Assembly: GCF_000769405.2 (NCBI RefSeq)
Contig: NZ_CP053439.1
Span: forward strand, 2,604,001-2,668,000
Direction of reading: 5' to 3'
Source of the DNA: Rhizobium brockwellii
GTDB lineage: Bacteria; Pseudomonadota; Alphaproteobacteria; Rhizobiales; Rhizobiaceae
DNA length: 64,000 nucleotides
The notes under the pieces were generated by a model. It was not told the DNA's origin, ran no database searches, and saw nothing but the letters and a program-made list of their open reading frames with translations. Positions 44,581-53,561 of the stretch are shown here, piece by piece; position 1 is the stretch's first letter; each line of letters begins with the position of its first letter. The translations under genes and the position numbers were made by a program.

Positions 44581-45749
44581 GCCTGCTTCCCCTACCCTTC
44601 ACTGTTCATTTTGATCCGACAAATCAGGAGCTGTTGCTGTCTGGCAAGATACGGCCCGAAAGCGCCGCTGAAATCGCCGACGCCCTCAAGCTGGTGCAGC
44701 AAAGTTTGGAAAAATACAGCGGGGTCGTTTATGTCAATGTCAAACGTCTGACGCACATCAACATGACTGCCTTCGCGGCCCTCTCCGATATACTCGCGGC
44801 AAGTTGCCGGATCAGACCGGAACGGAAGATCATCATCATTACGTCGAGCGTGGTGGCATGGTCGACCTCTTTGTTCGAGACGCTGGCGGCAGCACAACCA
44901 AACCTGTCGGTTCAAGTCTACGATTCGGCATTTTATCCAGGCCAGAGCTTTGTCGAGGATGAGACTTTCATCCCCATTCTGCGCACCCAGACGAAAATGA
45001 CATGGAGGCACGAACGTGAACTGTTGCCTCGCCACGGCCTGCACAACGGTCTTGTCATCGCCGATATCTGTTGCGGAATTGGTGATTTCGCGGCCTTGAT
45101 ACAGAGGGAATTTAAACCGGCACGCCTTGTCGCGCTGGATCATTCCGTGCGCAGCCTCGAATATGCTCGCAGGGTCGCTGCCGACTTCGATCTCCAGGGA
45201 ATCGAGTACACCTACGGTGACGCCTCCCAAATGCTGCTGCGAGACAATCAATTTGACTTTGTGACCTGCCGACATTCGCTGCAGATCTTCAACCGTCCCG
45301 AGATGCTGCTGCGGGAGCTCTACCGCATCTGCAAGCCTGGCGGCCGTGTCTACATCACGAACGAAAAAAATTCACATTGTCTGGGCGAACCACATGCTGA
45401 AACAATAAGATGGACTTACGAGGAAGTCGCCAAACTGTTCAGGTACTTCGACATGGATGTCGAGATGGGGCCGAAAAGCCGCCATCTCCTCGCCGACGCG
45501 GGTTTCGATAACATCAAGGTCGATTCCTTTATGGTCACGAACCTGGACGGGGATCCCCAAGACTTCGCAGACATCATCGAAGCTTGGGAAAATGTCTACG
45601 CAGGTGAGATGGCCGTTCGAAGGGGCGACTCATTGGATTTCATTCGCAGGTTCCGGCAGGGTTTCAAAGATCATGTCTTTGCTGCTCTTCACCCCAAGGG
45701 CTATGCAGGCTGGCCGATCTGGGCAGCTTCCGGCCGAAAGCCGCTATGA
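44577..45749 (+). CDS. STAS-like domain fused to SAM-dependent methyltransferase
   Basis: A 390-aa fusion. Residues 1-125 resemble a STAS/anti-sigma-antagonist domain (LSGKIRPESAAEIADAL; VVYVNVKRLTHINMTAFAALSDIL); at the phosphosite the usual Ser-Ser-Gly is replaced by Asn-Met-Thr (Thr64). Residues 145-385 are a class I methyltransferase with motif I VIADICCGIGDFA (160-172), acidic LALDHS-like strand 2, and CRHSLQIFNRPEMLLRELYRICKPGGRVYITN. Start and stop both overlap neighbours by ATGA junctions. Methyl acceptor unknown. The fusion is unusual. Confidence 0.72.
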   Translation: MSLLPLPFTVHFDPTNQELLLSGKIRPESAAEIADALKLVQQSLEKYSGVVYVNVKRLTHINMTAFAALSDILAASCRIRPERKIIIITSSVVAWSTSLFETLAAAQPNLSVQVYDSAFYPGQSFVEDETFIPILRTQTKMTWRHERELLPRHGLHNGLVIADICCGIGDFAALIQREFKPARLVALDHSVRSLEYARRVAADFDLQGIEYTYGDASQMLLRDNQFDFVTCRHSLQIFNRPEMLLRELYRICKPGGRVYITNEKNSHCLGEPHAETIRWTYEEVAKLFRYFDMDVEMGPKSRHLLADAGFDNIKVDSFMVTNLDGDPQDFADIIEAWENVYAGEMAVRRGDSLDFIRRFRQGFKDHVFAALHPKGYAGWPIWAASGRKPL

Positions 45750-48106
45750 TGGACAAGAGCTCGTCGAAGAGACCGGCAAGACTAGGCTCATTTCGGGCGA
45801 AATTCATCTTGGTCGTCGGTGGAGCTGTCCTCTTTGATCTGTTGGTCAGCGGTGGACTGGCGCTTTGGAACGTTCAGAGGCTATCGCGCGACGCAACCCT
45901 GGAAGTCGGACAGGGCCTTGAAGCGGCAAGCCAGGAATATATCCGCACATATGCCGATTCCACCGCAGCCCAGGTGAGTTTGCTCCTGCGGCAAGTTCAT
46001 AACGACGTCGGCACCTTGGCAGGTGTGCTCCAGGCGCAGATCGATGATCCCGAGCGTAATTCCGACGTCGGCGCGGCAATAGCACGCACATCGCCTGGCA
46101 GCGTCAGCCTGTCCTACGATCAGAAGGCGAACTGGTCTCAGAACGCTCCGGGCTCTGCCTCGGTTGTGAGCGTCTGGGGTTACTTGCTCGGACAAGACCA
46201 TCAGCCAAGGCCCGACGTCCAGAGCGATATCCAGACGAGCGCGGTTCTAGACCTCGTTGCCCCGAGCCTGCTGCAGCGCGGTGCTTCAAAGCTGCAGATG
46301 TATTACATCGGATCGAAAGAACGACCAATCTTCAGGACAGCGCCCTATACCGACCAGGCTCAGACCTTCGACCGCCTTTATCCGGGTCATAACGAGGCCA
46401 ATTTCTGGGACTTCTTTTTTCCTGGACTTTATGAGTCCTGGCAGGGCTGGGCCAAGGATATGAAAACGCGGCCGGTTGCGGACGATATAACCCAGACAGC
46501 TCCCTATACCGATGCCATTACCGGAAAATTGATCGTCAGTTTCTTTCATCCATTGTGGACAGCCGACAGGAAGGATGTCGCCGGGACGGCTGGCGCGGAC
46601 ATTACACTCGACCAGCTCGCGCAGACTGTTGAAAACGTGAAAGTGGCCCAGTCGGGCTTTGGATTCCTCGCAATGTCCGACGGAAACGTCGTGGCGATCA
46701 ACAGCACAGGCGAAAAAACGCTCGGTTTGCGTTCTGCGAGCGATGCGAGCGGGACCGGAGTGACCGGACTGGAGCGCTCCTTGAAGGGAAGCTCCCAGCC
46801 TGCGATAGCAAAACTGGCCCTTGACCGTGAACAGGGCATCCAACGTTTGTTATTGCAGCAGGAAGGCAACCAGGTCCCGTACATCTTTATCGTGAAGAAA
46901 CTCCCCGCGACCAATCTCTGGCTCAGCGGCCCGGTTCGGCAAGAGGCGATGTCTCTTGGAGTGGTTGTGCCTGAACGGGAAATCGAGGCCTCCCTCTATG
47001 CGGCCCAGGCCAAGATTTCAGAAGCTACCAATCGGATCGTGCTCTACCAAATTCTGGCGATCTTAATGTCGCTGCTTATTGTGACGATCGCGGTATTTGC
47101 GGCTTCGAAACGAATAACGGGCGGAATCAGTGCACTTGCAGATGCCGCCAAACGGATACAAGCGAAGGATTATTCGGTCAGGGTGGCCATATCAAGCAAA
47201 GATGAGGTCGGCGAGGCTGGGGAAGCATTCAACCGGATGGCTGAGCAGATCAGCTATCACACCGAAAATCTCGAGCAGCTCGTCGAAGAGCGAACCGCTC
47301 AAATCGAAGATGCAAAGGAAGAGATTTCGACGCTTAATGCACAGCTCCAGCGAGAAAATCGACGTCTCGGCACAGAGTTGGCCGTCGCCGAGAGGATCCA
47401 GCTCATGGTTCTTCCGCTGCACCAGGAACTTGAGGAATTTCAGGCCCTTGAGATCGCAGCCTATATGAGGCCTGCAGAGGAAGTCGGCGGCGATTATTAC
47501 GACGTATTGAAGAGCGGAAATCGGTTGAAGATTGGCATCGGCGACGTCACCGGACACGGGCTCGAAAGCGGCGTGCTGATGTTGATGGTTCAGTCCGTCG
47601 CCCGCGCCCTGCAGGAAGCAGGAAACACCGATGCCGTCAAATTTCTCACAGACCTGAACAGCGCCCTGTTTAAAAATATCGTGAGAACTAAAATCGACAA
47701 GCATCTCACTCTGGCGTTTCTTGACTACGACGGAAAAGAGATGATCCTGTCGGGACAACACGAGGAAGTTGTCGTCGTGCGGGCAAACGGCGAGGTCGAG
47801 CGCATAGACACCATGGATCTGGGCATACCGATCGGGCTGGAAGCCGATATTTCTGCGTTCATCAAAACCCGTGAAATAGCGTTCGAGACGGGGGACCTCA
47901 TACTCCTGCATACGGACGGCATAACAGAAGCCGAAAATGACGCTGGAGAACTCTTTGGCATCGAACGTCTGTGCCGCGAAGCACTGCGCTTGAAGGATCA
48001 GAGCGCTGAGAAAGTCGTTGCCGGAATTATAGCGACATTAATGCTCTTCATCGGATCGCAGAAGATCTACGACGACATCACGCTTCTCGCAGTGCGACAT
48101 AGGTGA
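45746..48106 (+). CDS. Membrane PP2C/SpoIIE phosphatase with Cache-like sensor and HAMP
   Basis: A 786-aa protein. Helix 1 (about 18-42) and helix 2 (430-452) flank a large periplasmic sensor of about 385 residues, probably Cache type. A HAMP domain (452-505) and coiled coil (505-548) lead to a PP2C/SpoIIE phosphatase (549-786). Metal-binding motifs are intact: GGDYYDV, GDVTGHG, LLHTDGITEA and YDDITLLAVRHR. SiaA and RsbU-type phosphatases dephosphorylate a STAS partner; here two STAS proteins are encoded next to it. It overlaps the preceding gene by 4 bp. Confidence 0.9.
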   Translation: MMDKSSSKRPARLGSFRAKFILVVGGAVLFDLLVSGGLALWNVQRLSRDATLEVGQGLEAASQEYIRTYADSTAAQVSLLLRQVHNDVGTLAGVLQAQIDDPERNSDVGAAIARTSPGSVSLSYDQKANWSQNAPGSASVVSVWGYLLGQDHQPRPDVQSDIQTSAVLDLVAPSLLQRGASKLQMYYIGSKERPIFRTAPYTDQAQTFDRLYPGHNEANFWDFFFPGLYESWQGWAKDMKTRPVADDITQTAPYTDAITGKLIVSFFHPLWTADRKDVAGTAGADITLDQLAQTVENVKVAQSGFGFLAMSDGNVVAINSTGEKTLGLRSASDASGTGVTGLERSLKGSSQPAIAKLALDREQGIQRLLLQQEGNQVPYIFIVKKLPATNLWLSGPVRQEAMSLGVVVPEREIEASLYAAQAKISEATNRIVLYQILAILMSLLIVTIAVFAASKRITGGISALADAAKRIQAKDYSVRVAISSKDEVGEAGEAFNRMAEQISYHTENLEQLVEERTAQIEDAKEEISTLNAQLQRENRRLGTELAVAERIQLMVLPLHQELEEFQALEIAAYMRPAEEVGGDYYDVLKSGNRLKIGIGDVTGHGLESGVLMLMVQSVARALQEAGNTDAVKFLTDLNSALFKNIVRTKIDKHLTLAFLDYDGKEMILSGQHEEVVVVRANGEVERIDTMDLGIPIGLEADISAFIKTREIAFETGDLILLHTDGITEAENDAGELFGIERLCREALRLKDQSAEKVVAGIIATLMLFIGSQKIYDDITLLAVRHR

Positions 48107-48109
48107 GAC

Positions 48110-48670
48110 ATGACGCCCACGGTATATGGTATCGACTCTCTGGCAGGCATAAGCTTGGATTCGTGCACTCGCCTCACGTTAAGCGATGGACCGCTTCAGC
48201 TTGGATGGAAGCACTCCGGAATGACCTCAGACTTTATAGCGGAAGTCATGGCTCTGCCCTATTCACGGTCACGGAAAGACTATGTACAGGCCCATCATGA
48301 CATCGGATATCTCAGCAATGAGCTGATCGAAAATGCCGTTAAGTTTCGACAGCCTGGGGAGATCCTCATTGAAGCCGGCATATTCGACGGTACTTTTTTA
48401 ATCAGGGTGAAGAACACGGTCGATGGCGTGACATCCTCTCGCTTTCAGCAACTGCTGCATCGCCTTCAATCGAGGGACCCCGGGGAACTTCTTCTTGAGC
48501 AAATCGAAACCAATGCCATATCGGCAGAAAGCGGTTCGGGCTTGGGGTTGCTGACCCTTCTGAGCGATTACGATGCAAAAATGGCATGGGCATTCGAAGA
48601 GAATAATGACCAGCGTGTCATACTGACGACGACTGCAGCCGTGGCGATGCCGCCCTCCTCCAATCTGTGA
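48110..48670 (+). CDS. GHKL-type ATPase, partner-switching kinase (SiaB/slr1658-like)
   Basis: A 186-aa soluble protein with an N-box YLSNELIENAVKF (around residue 65-77) and a glycine lid SGSGLGLLTLLSDYD (about 143-157). This is the layout of small anti-sigma-factor-type serine kinases and of the SiaB/slr1658-like families. It begins 3 bp after the phosphatase stop and ends 7 bp before a STAS gene, its likely phosphorylation substrate. Confidence 0.75.
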   Translation: MTPTVYGIDSLAGISLDSCTRLTLSDGPLQLGWKHSGMTSDFIAEVMALPYSRSRKDYVQAHHDIGYLSNELIENAVKFRQPGEILIEAGIFDGTFLIRVKNTVDGVTSSRFQQLLHRLQSRDPGELLLEQIETNAISAESGSGLGLLTLLSDYDAKMAWAFEENNDQRVILTTTAAVAMPPSSNL

Positions 48671-48677
48671 GCGAAGA

Positions 48678-49016
48678 ATGGAAATCAGCGACGAAAACTT
48701 CCGCGTATGGGCTGAGAAAAACGAGGTCTATTTCGATGGCGTATTCAGGCTGGCGGGACCGGACGCCTATGCGCCGATTTACTCATTGGTATTCGGCCTG
48801 CTCCATGAGGGGCACAAACAGGTGACGTTCAACCTGACGGGTCTCGAATTCCTCAATTCCTCTGGCATAAATCTCTTGGCTAAGCTGACTATTGAAGCCA
48901 GAAAAATGGGCGACCTCCTGCTCGTTGTCAAAGGCACCAATCAATATCCTTGGCAAGCGAAGTCCCTCCCGAATCTGAAGAAGCTACACCCGCTTCTCGA
49001 TTTGCGCTTGGCGTGA
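48678..49016 (+). CDS. Stand-alone STAS protein (SiaC/slr1659-like)
   Basis: A 112-aa protein with the STAS fold: VTFNLTGLEFLNSSGINLLAKL, where Ser61 or Ser62 matches the phosphorylated Ser of SpoIIAA-type proteins. It is the last gene of the cluster. I infer that the ATPase at 48110 phosphorylates it and the phosphatase at 45746 dephosphorylates it, with the state switching binding to a further partner such as the GGDEF-EAL protein. Confidence 0.78.
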   Translation: MEISDENFRVWAEKNEVYFDGVFRLAGPDAYAPIYSLVFGLLHEGHKQVTFNLTGLEFLNSSGINLLAKLTIEARKMGDLLLVVKGTNQYPWQAKSLPNLKKLHPLLDLRLA

Positions 49017-49180
49017 TCCTCTTTCGGGGGGAAAAGCCAATTCACACCTCGACGCGCCATCATAAATCGAAGCCACGGCAACAGCCGCCGAATTTGAGCA
49101 GCATCCCTCGGCTTCTTCGCCATCCCCCGCAGCGCCGGCCCGTCGTGATGGCGATCCGCATCGACCACGCTCGGCAGCCC

Positions 49181-49618
49181 TCAGACGCTGCTGAGGAGGA
49201 GACTGGTCTCGCTGTTTGCGACACCGTCGATCATGCGCACCTCGCGTAGAACCCGGTCGAAGTCGGCAAGGCTTGCGGCCCGGATATCGGCGACAAGGTC
49301 CCAGTTGCCGTTGGTCGTGTGCAGCGCTGAAATTTCCGTCAGGCCACGGAGCTTTCGTATGACCTGAGTCGTCGATTTGCCGACAACCTCGACCATCATC
49401 ACGGCACGCACGGCGTTGACGTCGTAGTCCTCCCGCACCCGGACGGTGAAGCCGAGCAGCGTACCCGTCTCCATCAGGCGATCCAGGCGGTTCTGAACTG
49501 TGCCGCGTGCGACACCGAGTGCATCGGAAAGCTTGCTCAAGGAAGCGCGCCCATCGGCGCGGAGGTGAGCGATAATCCGGCGATCCAGATCGTCGGGTGC
49601 GTATTTCGCGATGGTCAT
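49181..49618 (-). CDS. Lrp/AsnC-family regulator
   Basis: A 145-aa regulator with an N-terminal helix-turn-helix (LDRRIIAHLRADGRASLSKLSDALGV, split here by family motif) and a C-terminal RAM ligand domain (VMMVEVVGKSTTQVIRKLRG; LVADIRAASLADFDRVL). GGGAGG lies before ATG 49618. It is divergent from an ornithine cyclodeaminase-ctlX operon, separated by 139 bp, and probably senses an amino acid such as ornithine or arginine. Confidence 0.87.
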   Translation of the reverse strand: MTIAKYAPDDLDRRIIAHLRADGRASLSKLSDALGVARGTVQNRLDRLMETGTLLGFTVRVREDYDVNAVRAVMMVEVVGKSTTQVIRKLRGLTEISALHTTNGNWDLVADIRAASLADFDRVLREVRMIDGVANSETSLLLSSV

Positions 49619-49757
49619 ATTGCCTCCCTGGTAAATTCGCGTAAATGAACTGAACGAATTGCACAATTTACTGCCGGAATTAGCACAGATTTGAGCTTTC
49701 GGCCAACATGTGGGACGGTTAGTCTTTCTCCTCGAGCATATGCAGGAGGAACTCAGC

Positions 49758-50813
49758 ATGTCGTCGCCCCTTCCATCGGAAAAAGCTCTCGTACCCTTCG
49801 TCAGCGTCGAGAACATGATGCGTCTTGTCCACCACATCGGCATCGAAACCGTATTGACCGAACTTACCGACGTCATCGAGGCAGATTTCCGCCGCTGGGG
49901 ATCGTTCGACAAAACCCCGCGCGTCGCCTCTCACTCCGGCGAAGGTGTGATCGAGCTGATGCCGACCTCGGACGGCGAAATCTACAGCTTCAAATATGTG
50001 AATGGCCATCCGAAGAACATGGCGCAAGGCCTGCAGACCGTGACCGCTTTCGGCCTCCTGGCGGAAGTTTCGACCGGCTATCCGGTGCTGCTCACCGAAA
50101 TGACCTTGCTGACGGCGCTGAGAACCGCCGCAACTTCAGCCATGGCCGCGCGGCACCTCGCACCCAGGGGTGCCCGCACCATGGCCATGATCGGCAATGG
50201 CGCCCAGGCGGAATTCCAGGCGCTTGCCATGAAAGCCGTCTGCGGCATCGATCACATCCGGCTCTACGACATCGATCCGCTGGCAACGGAAAAGATGGTC
50301 CGAAACCTTGCAGGCACGGGGCTGACGGTGACCGCCTGCAACTCGTCCCAATCGGCTATCGAAAATGCCGATATCATTACGACCTGCACCGCCGACAAGC
50401 AGTACGCGACGATCCTGACCGACAACATGGTTGGCTCCGGCGTCCACATCAATGCCATCGGCGGCGACTGCCCGGGCAAGACCGAGCTGCACCGCGACAT
50501 CCTGTTGCGCGCCGACACCTTTGTCGAATATCCGCCACAGACCCGCATCGAGGGCGAGATCCAGCAGATGGATGCCGACTATCCCGTCACCGAACTCTGG
50601 CAGGTTGTAACGGGACAGGCGACCGGTCGCCGCGATGCCAGTCAAATCACCCTGTTCGACAGCGTCGGTTTCGCGATCGAGGATTTTTCCGCTCTTCGTT
50701 ATGTCCGTGACAGGCTCAGGGAGACCGGGCTTTACCAGGACCTCGATATCATCGCCGATCCGGACGATCCGCGCGACCTGTTCGGCATGTTGCAGCGAGC
50801 AAGGCAGGCATAG
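49758..50813 (+). CDS. Ornithine cyclodeaminase / mu-crystallin family enzyme
   Basis: A 351-aa NAD-dependent enzyme. The Rossmann motif is MIGNGAQAEFQALA (about residues 138-151), and the substrate-site region EMTLLTALRTAATSAMAA is conserved. Ornithine cyclodeaminase converts ornithine to proline and ammonia. ATG 49758 follows GGAGG at correct spacing. The next gene, ctlX, starts 9 bp later and would supply ornithine, so the pair forms a citrulline-to-proline route under Lrp control. Confidence 0.88.
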   Translation: MSSPLPSEKALVPFVSVENMMRLVHHIGIETVLTELTDVIEADFRRWGSFDKTPRVASHSGEGVIELMPTSDGEIYSFKYVNGHPKNMAQGLQTVTAFGLLAEVSTGYPVLLTEMTLLTALRTAATSAMAARHLAPRGARTMAMIGNGAQAEFQALAMKAVCGIDHIRLYDIDPLATEKMVRNLAGTGLTVTACNSSQSAIENADIITTCTADKQYATILTDNMVGSGVHINAIGGDCPGKTELHRDILLRADTFVEYPPQTRIEGEIQQMDADYPVTELWQVVTGQATGRRDASQITLFDSVGFAIEDFSALRYVRDRLRETGLYQDLDIIADPDDPRDLFGMLQRARQA

Positions 50814-50821
50814 GAGCACGG

Positions 50822-51754
50822 ATGATGCCAAGACACGTCACATATTCCGTCCAGGCGCCCTCTGCAGTCGTCATGGTCCGGCCGCACCACTTCACCGTGA
50901 ATACCGAAACCGCCATCGACAACCTGTTCCAGACCAGCCCGGATACGACGGAAGACCTTTCACTGGCGGCCTATGACGAAATCACCCGGGCGGCCGATGT
51001 GCTCAGAAGCCATGGCGTGAACGTGCATCTTTTCGACGACACGGGTACCGAGACACCGGATTCGGTCTTTCCCAACAACTGGTTTTCCACCCATGCCGGC
51101 GGTCACGTGGCGATCTATCCGATGAAGGCCGTCAGTCGCCGGCGCGAGCGGCGCAGCGACGTCATCGAAATGCTGAAGAGCCAGTATCGGGTGCAGGAGG
51201 TGATCGACTATTCCGGCCTCGAGCCGGACGGACTGTTTCTCGAGGGCACCGGCGCCATGGTTCTCGATCACATCGATCGGGTGGCCTATGCCGTCCGCTC
51301 CGACCGCACCGATCCGATCGCGCTGGAACGCTTCTCGACCCACTTCAACTTCGAGCCGATGGTATTCGACGCGCGGGATGGAAACGGCGTCGCCGTTTAT
51401 CACACCAATGTCCTGATGTGCATCGCCACCGACTTCGCCATGATCGGATTGGAGATGATGACCGATGCAGCAAGACGGCGGGAGGTCGTTCTAAGACTGG
51501 AGCGCTCCGGCCGCGGCGTCATCGCACTCACCAACGATCAGATCGCCTCCTTCGCCGGCAACGCTCTCGAACTCCAGGGAAAGGCGGGGCGTATCCTTGC
51601 GCTCTCGACGACGGCGTTTGCGTCCCTAAGCCGGGATCAACGCGACACGATCGAAGAAAGCGCCGAACTGGTCGCGCTTGATATCCCGACGATCGAACGC
51701 GCCGGTGGATCGGTCCGCTGCACGCTCGCAGGCGTCCATCTGACGCGACGATGA
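50822..51754 (+). CDS. ctlX: CtlX-type citrulline hydrolase (amidinotransferase fold)
   Basis: A 310-aa enzyme of the arginine deiminase/dimethylargininase superfamily. The pentein motifs are PNNWFSTH (about 80-87), a Glu in FLEGTGAMVL, HTN in VYHTNVLM (about 196-203) and the nucleophile Cys300 in SVRCTLAGVHL. CtlX-type enzymes hydrolyse citrulline to ornithine, CO2 and ammonia. It lies directly downstream of ornithine cyclodeaminase in a two-gene operon. Confidence 0.85.
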   Translation: MMPRHVTYSVQAPSAVVMVRPHHFTVNTETAIDNLFQTSPDTTEDLSLAAYDEITRAADVLRSHGVNVHLFDDTGTETPDSVFPNNWFSTHAGGHVAIYPMKAVSRRRERRSDVIEMLKSQYRVQEVIDYSGLEPDGLFLEGTGAMVLDHIDRVAYAVRSDRTDPIALERFSTHFNFEPMVFDARDGNGVAVYHTNVLMCIATDFAMIGLEMMTDAARRREVVLRLERSGRGVIALTNDQIASFAGNALELQGKAGRILALSTTAFASLSRDQRDTIEESAELVALDIPTIERAGGSVRCTLAGVHLTRR

Positions 51755-51898
51755 TTGCGTGACGACTCTAATCGAGGAAGCCGTTTCTCGGGCCGACCGG
51801 AAAAGCTGAGCAGCAATGAGCTCAAACCGATGGCCGCTTCGGGCGAAGAAGGAATCGTTAATCATTTCAGGTCTTCTAAGACCATTGCCGGGGCCGGC

Positions 51899-51916
51899 AT
51901 CGGACCTCGGTCCGAT
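51899..51916. repeat. Perfect 8-bp hairpin upstream of Gly-rich gene
   Basis: ATCGGACC (51899-51906) and GGTCCGAT (51909-51916) with a 2-bp centre, in the 247-bp gap between ctlX and the Gly-rich secreted protein. There is no T-run, so an operator is as likely as a terminator. Nothing else is clear in the gap. Confidence 0.4.
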
Positions 51917-52001
51917 GTGCAATGGGCGATCACCGTCTAACCTCTCGTATCTACTCAAGCCGTGTATCTGCACGGCGCTTGATCCGACTCGGAGGAAAAC
52001 A

Positions 52002-52649
52002 ATGCGGATAGCAACCTTAGCGTCCCTAGCCGCGCTCTCGCTGGCTCTTGCAGCGAGCCCGGCAACGATTGCAGGAATTGATATGGCCGCACTGGCAAAG
52101 AGCGGTGGAAACGGTGGCGGCAACGGCGGGGGCAATGGCGGCGGTCACGGCGGCGGCAGTGGAAACAGTGGCAACCACGGCAGCAGCAGCCAGGGTGGCA
52201 GTTCAACCCACGGCAACTCCAAATCTCAAGGCGTGAAAGGCAAATCCACAGAGGCGGCAAGCAAATCGAAGTCCGCGAAGGCAGACGAGACTAAAATCGG
52301 CACGAAAGAAAAAAACCTGTCGGCGCAGCTTGCGGGTCTGAACTCCTTGAAGCGTAACTATAAGGCACTGATGCATACGTCGGATCCACGCATGACTGCC
52401 ATCGCGGCCTATGCCGTGGCTTATGCCCAGTATGAACTCGACAACGGAATCGAGCCTGCAGTCGATGACCCTCTGTTGGGGGATCAGGCGCTGGAGGACG
52501 CATTGGCTTCAACGACGAAAACCGGTGAAGTCAGCCCGGCGGTTTTGGACGAAGCCAAAACCATCTTGGGGGTTGGCGATGCAACCGGAAAGATCGATCA
52601 AATCCGCACCTCTCTGGAGAACGCCGCACCGGCGACATCAGACGAATAG
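52002..52649 (+). CDS. Secreted Gly/Ser/Asn-rich protein with helical C-terminal domain
   Basis: A 215-aa protein: signal peptide 1-24, a low-complexity region (about 34-75) of GGGN and GGGH repeats, a Lys/Ser-rich linker and a helical domain (about 102-205) with LNSLKRNYKALMHTSDPRM and AYAVAYAQYEL. GGAGGAAAAC precedes the ATG. The helical domain has no family I recognise. A strong terminator follows at 52710. Function unknown; surface or matrix association is possible. Confidence 0.72.
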   Translation: MRIATLASLAALSLALAASPATIAGIDMAALAKSGGNGGGNGGGNGGGHGGGSGNSGNHGSSSQGGSSTHGNSKSQGVKGKSTEAASKSKSAKADETKIGTKEKNLSAQLAGLNSLKRNYKALMHTSDPRMTAIAAYAVAYAQYELDNGIEPAVDDPLLGDQALEDALASTTKTGEVSPAVLDEAKTILGVGDATGKIDQIRTSLENAAPATSDE

Positions 52650-52709
52650 CCGAGAATTCAGTTGCGAGCGGTGTGGAGCTGACAAGTATGGCTCCGCACT
52701 AAACTACGA

Positions 52710-52753
52710 AGAGCATTTCCGTTTTGTTTGAGTACGGAGATGCTCTTTTTTTG
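52710..52753 (+). terminator. Rho-independent terminator after Gly-rich gene
   Basis: GAGCATTTCCGT (52712-52723) pairs with ACGGAGATGCTC (52735-52746), one G-U pair, followed by a run of T. This is the clearest intrinsic terminator in the window and lies 60 bp after the stop of the secreted protein gene. Confidence 0.85.
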
Positions 52754-53561
52754 GCAATTTCAGACCCAGAACCCTCTGCTGGAACTGCCCAAGACGTCGC
52801 TAGCTTCACAAATTGATGGATTGCTCGAGAGCGGAACACACGGTGTCCCCGTTAGGGGCGGCGGGTGTGCCCGAGGTTCCGGCAGCGCTCGCTTCTTTTG
52901 TTGCAGTTAGGCATGCTGCGCCTCTATCGAAGGCAAACGGTTTTTTCGGCGCGTTCTGCGATTTCGCTGATCGTATTTTTCTCGATGGCGCGTCTGGTCG
53001 TCTCAAGCGCATCCCGCCGGATATTTTGGCGTTTGAACGTGTTGAATTCCAACCTTTCGGTTGAGAGCCAGGTGAATTGTTGGCAGAATTAAATTATAAT
53101 ACTATTGCACCCGGAATACAATTGATTGAAAAAGGATGTATTATTTGGAGATATTATCCATTTTGATTTCGCATAGCTCAATAATTTCAATATTTTTATT
53201 TATTAACGCCTACTAATACCTACGTGAACGCATAAAGAACTTTCGAGCATTCCTGATGTCGAGAGCTGTGTTTTCTAGAATTCACGCCTGATTTGGAACG
53301 AAGGCGGATCAAAACGAGTTCCAAGAACAGCTGAGTTGACGCCGGTTATGGCTCTGCCTCACCGTTCTCCGTCTTCACGGCGGAATTATCGAGTAGCGCC
53401 CTGGTCGCTCTCGATGCATCGTCGGCGGCGTGATGCCACGTTCGCCGCCGCGCGCATCATTGCAAACTGCAGCTATCGTAACCACGTTGGAGGCGACGGT
53501 AGCCATGTTACGGGCGCTGCTGTTTGAGGGCAATTACCCTAGCCCCAGGAAGGAGGACGTC
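52754..53561. other. Gene-poor, partly AT-rich intergenic stretch
   Basis: About 800 bp without a gene I can support. Roughly 53080-53340 is markedly AT-rich compared with all surrounding DNA and has stops in every frame. Short open frames in 52810-53070 on either strand look like chance. The AT-rich part could hold promoters, bent DNA or the scar of lost mobile DNA; no insertion-sequence ends were found. Confidence 0.55.

Noticed and set aside
52806..53070. Short frames on both strands in the gene-poor stretch, one helical-looking peptide on the - strand
   Set aside because: No ribosome site, interrupted by stops and no family; might be a decayed gene end but cannot be supported.
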